DNA from: Desulfurococcales archaeon
GTDB lineage: Archaea; Thermoproteota; Thermoprotei_A; Sulfolobales; NBVN01
Length of the DNA: 6,784 bases
Assembly: GCA_021158735.1 (NCBI GenBank)
Contig: JAGGUC010000118.1
Location: 1-6,784 of the forward strand
Direction of reading: 5' to 3'
A program made the translations under genes and the position numbers. Position 1 is the stretch's first letter, and every line of letters begins with the position of its first letter. The notes beneath the pieces were generated by a model that had not been told where the DNA came from, ran no database searches, and was given only the letters and a program-made list of their open reading frames with translations. This document shows, piece after piece, positions 5,517 to 6,784 of the stretch.

Positions 5517-5546
5517 ATAAAAACCCAGGTTCCAGTTCTAAATTAC

Positions 5547-5575
5547 ATGTATTCTGCTTCAGAAGTAGAGTACAT
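5547..5575 (+). promoter_or_regulatory. 29-nt dyad / predicted RNA hairpin in the ilvB leader
   Basis: The arms ATGTATTCTGCTTC (5547-5560) and GAAGTAGAGTACAT (5562-5575) are complementary around A5561. Twelve of 14 positions are Watson-Crick. The two exceptions, T5552 with G5570 and G5556 with T5566, become U-G and G-U pairs in RNA of the ilvB sense, whereas they would be A-C mismatches in the opposite RNA. A stem of about 12-13 bp with a small loop is predicted. No T-run follows, so it is not a standard intrinsic terminator. As DNA it could instead be a dyad operator, for example for an Lrp-type regulator. Confidence 0.55.
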
Positions 5576-5632
5576 ATTCTAAAGACATCAAACCCTGCGG
5601 ACCTGACACAGCAATATAGGAGCTCTTTCTCA

Positions 5633-5639
5633 GGGGGTG
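5633..5639 (+). promoter_or_regulatory. ilvB ribosome binding site deciding the TTG start
   Basis: GGGGGTG lies six bases before TTG 5646 and fits the archaeal anti-Shine-Dalgarno (GGAGGTG) with one G for A. An in-frame GTG at 5637 sits inside this element and has no suitable site of its own; AGGAG at 5618-5622 is 14 bases away. Confidence 0.55.
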
Positions 5640-5645
5640 TACGGC

Positions 5646-6784
5646 TTGCCTAGTGGAGCTGTGATTCTAGTAGAAGCGCTTAAGCGCGAAAAAGTTGATA
5701 AGATTTTCGGGATCCCTGGAGGCGCTGTACTGACTCTATATGACGTCCTAGCGGACTCAGGAATTAGGCATGTGCTTATGAGGCACGAGCAGGCAGCAGC
5801 ACATGCTGCTGATGGGTATGCAAGGGCTTTGGGAAGAGCAGGGGTCTGCATAGCTACATCAGGTCCGGGAGCAACTAATCTAGTAACAGGCATAGCTACA
5901 GCGTACATGGATAGCTCGCCCGTAGTGGCCATAACAGGGCAGGTACCCAGAAGTATGATAGGTAGGAATTCATTCCAAGAAATCGATACGGCAAGCATCA
6001 TGACCGCCATAACTAAGTTCGTAGCTCAAGTCATGTCAGCTAAGGACATACCGAGGATTGTCAGAACAGCATTTAGTGTAGCATTGAGCGATAGACCCGG
6101 GCCCGTACTCATTGACCTTCCTGCAGATGTCCAGAAAGAAGTTGTTAAGAAACTAGACTCAAGTCCAACCAGTATAGGCGCTGGAAGTACTAAGACCAAA
6201 CTTAATCTACTGCAAATTAAGAAAGTTGCTGAAGTCCTACTCAGAGCTGAGAGGCCAATTATGTTGTGCGGTGGAGGTGTGATAGCTACAAATGCCTCTA
6301 ATGAAGTTATCGAGCTTGCAGAGTACTTGATGTCGCCGGTAGCCACGACCTTAATGGGCAAGGGAGCAATACCAGAAAACCACCCTCTCAGCCTAGGGAC
6401 TGTGGGAATGCATGGTAGAGCAGAGGCAAGTAAGGCTATTACTGAAGCCGACGTCATCTTAGCCGTCGGCGTCAGGTTTTCAGACAGAACCACAGGCAGG
6501 TTTGATGAGTTCGGTAAGGACGCACTGATAATCCACGTAGATATAGATGAGTCGGAAATAAACAAGAATGTGAAAGCAAGCTTATCCATAGTAGGGAACG
6601 CTAAGGACTTCCTGCGTGAACTCGTTAGAACCGTTAAGGAGCTGGTGCCCAGAAGGAGTGAGTACCCCTGGCTCAAAAAAGTTCTTGAATTGAAGGAAAA
6701 ATTCAAGCACGTATATGAGCGTGAAGGCCGGGGACTCGAGCCCTGGAAATTACTGAAGATCTTGAGGGACTTAATGCCACCTAA
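5646..6784 (+). CDS. ilvB: Acetolactate synthase (acetohydroxyacid synthase), catalytic subunit, 5' part
   Basis: This thiamin-diphosphate enzyme makes acetolactate or acetohydroxybutyrate from pyruvate, the first common step to valine, leucine and isoleucine. The window holds 379 codons of a protein usually near 550-600 residues, and the frame is still open at the edge. Visible motifs are I-F-G-I-P-G-G-A near the start and M-R-H-E-Q-A-A-A-H-A-A-D-G-Y-A-R with the catalytic Glu at about 48. T-S-G-P-G-A-T-N-L, G-Q-V-P-R-S-M-I-G and F-Q-E-I-D-T follow, then the central-domain blocks H-P-L-S-L-G-T-V-G-M-H-G and V-G-V-R-F-S-D-R-T-T-G. The F-Q-E-I-D and R-F-S-D-R-T-T-G blocks favour biosynthetic acetolactate synthase over pyruvate oxidase or other relatives. 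The start is TTG 5646 by ribosome binding site; GTG 5637 would add three residues. It probably heads an ilv cluster to the right, outside the window. Confidence 0.95.
   Translation, partial: MPSGAVILVEALKREKVDKIFGIPGGAVLTLYDVLADSGIRHVLMRHEQAAAHAADGYARALGRAGVCIATSGPGATNLVTGIATAYMDSSPVVAITGQVPRSMIGRNSFQEIDTASIMTAITKFVAQVMSAKDIPRIVRTAFSVALSDRPGPVLIDLPADVQKEVVKKLDSSPTSIGAGSTKTKLNLLQIKKVAEVLLRAERPIMLCGGGVIATNASNEVIELAEYLMSPVATTLMGKGAIPENHPLSLGTVGMHGRAEASKAITEADVILAVGVRFSDRTTGRFDEFGKDALIIHVDIDESEINKNVKASLSIVGNAKDFLRELVRTVKELVPRRSEYPWLKKVLELKEKFKHVYEREGRGLEPWKLLKILRDLMPP

Larger units (their letters stand above)
5437..5523 (+). repeat. Tandem imperfect direct repeat (two copies, 48-bp offset) in the ilvB upstream region
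   Basis: Copy one starts at 5437 and copy two at 5485. The core GTGATGyATCGGGGA (5445-5459 and 5493-5507) is identical at 14 of 15 positions, and AGGTG precedes it in both. Each copy ends in the identical ten bases TAAATAAAAA (5472-5481 and 5514-5523). Between core and tail are 12 bases in copy one and 6 in copy two. Each core contains GATGyATC, a perfect palindrome in copy two. The repeat may be an operator pair, a pair of promoters, or a duplicated leader ORF. Confidence 0.8.
5314..5645. other. tyrS-ilvB divergent intergenic region
   Basis: This 332-bp stretch has no ordinary gene. Left to right it holds the tyrS promoter (to about 5362), a spacer of about 40 bp with nothing recognised, and a TATA-like box facing ilvB (5403-5410). 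Next come the tandem repeat with two tiny open frames (5437-5523), a 29-nt dyad (5547-5575), a stretch of about 57 bp with no clear element and finally the ilvB ribosome binding site (5633-5639). An isolated AGGAG at 5618-5622 has no start codon at a usable distance. Confidence 0.7.

Noticed and set aside
5437..5523. CRISPR array or mobile-element terminal repeats
   Set aside because: There are only two imperfect copies with unequal internal spacing and no spacer structure, and no transposase or integrase is nearby.
5547..5575. Classical rho-independent attenuator
   Set aside because: The hairpin is not followed by a T-run (next bases ATTCTAAAG), so the bacterial terminator model does not fit as such.
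5630..6706. Long open frames on the minus strand at 5630-6010 and 6026-6706
   Set aside because: They lie antisense to ilvB, whose sense frame shows continuous, family-specific motifs. The antisense translations are Ser/Leu/Ala-rich with no recognisable domain.

Overview
The window reads as ordinary chromosomal DNA of a thermophilic archaeon, most likely a member of the Thermoproteota (crenarchaea). The support is the gene content: an archaeal-type tyrosyl-tRNA synthetase, a class II lysyl-tRNA synthetase (the form usual in crenarchaea, whereas many euryarchaea use class I), a PAC2-family protein, a small archaeal Hsp20 and a long archaeal nucleotidyltransferase. TATA-like boxes, GGTG/GGAGGTG-type ribosome binding sites and frequent TTG/GTG starts agree. 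No species is claimed.

Layout: 1-166 (minus) is the N-terminal part of a Rossmann-fold dehydrogenase resembling the DapB / 2,4-diaminopentanoate dehydrogenase group. A short divergent promoter region (167-251) separates it from a plus-strand nucleotidyltransferase of unknown role (252-1310). The 3' end of that gene overlaps by 38 bp the 3' end of lysS (minus, 1273-2763). Reading leftward on the minus strand, the middle of the window holds tyrS (5313-4240), a PAC2 gene (4162-3377), hsp20 (coupled to PAC2) and then lysS behind its own promoter. So two aminoacyl-tRNA synthetase genes flank a two-gene protein quality-control unit. At the right edge the plus-strand catalytic subunit of acetolactate synthase (ilvB) starts near 5646 and runs off the window.

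The most unusual part is the roughly 330-bp tyrS-ilvB intergenic region. It carries a tandem imperfect 48-bp repeat in which each copy has a Shine-Dalgarno-like sequence, an ATG, a tiny open frame of the form M-x-R-G-(I/V)-..., and an A-rich tail beginning at the stop codon. The two frames differ in length by exactly two codons. Downstream lies a 29-nt near-perfect dyad whose only two departures from symmetry become G-U pairs in RNA of the ilvB sense. Together these look like a leader or operator region controlling branched-chain amino acid synthesis. Whether it acts through leader peptides, RNA structure, DNA-binding proteins or tandem promoters cannot be decided from sequence alone.

A second, weaker curiosity is a 12-codon frame with a strong ribosome binding site between hsp20 and lysS, largely overlapping an inverted repeat. 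No tRNA, rRNA, insertion sequence or CRISPR array was seen.
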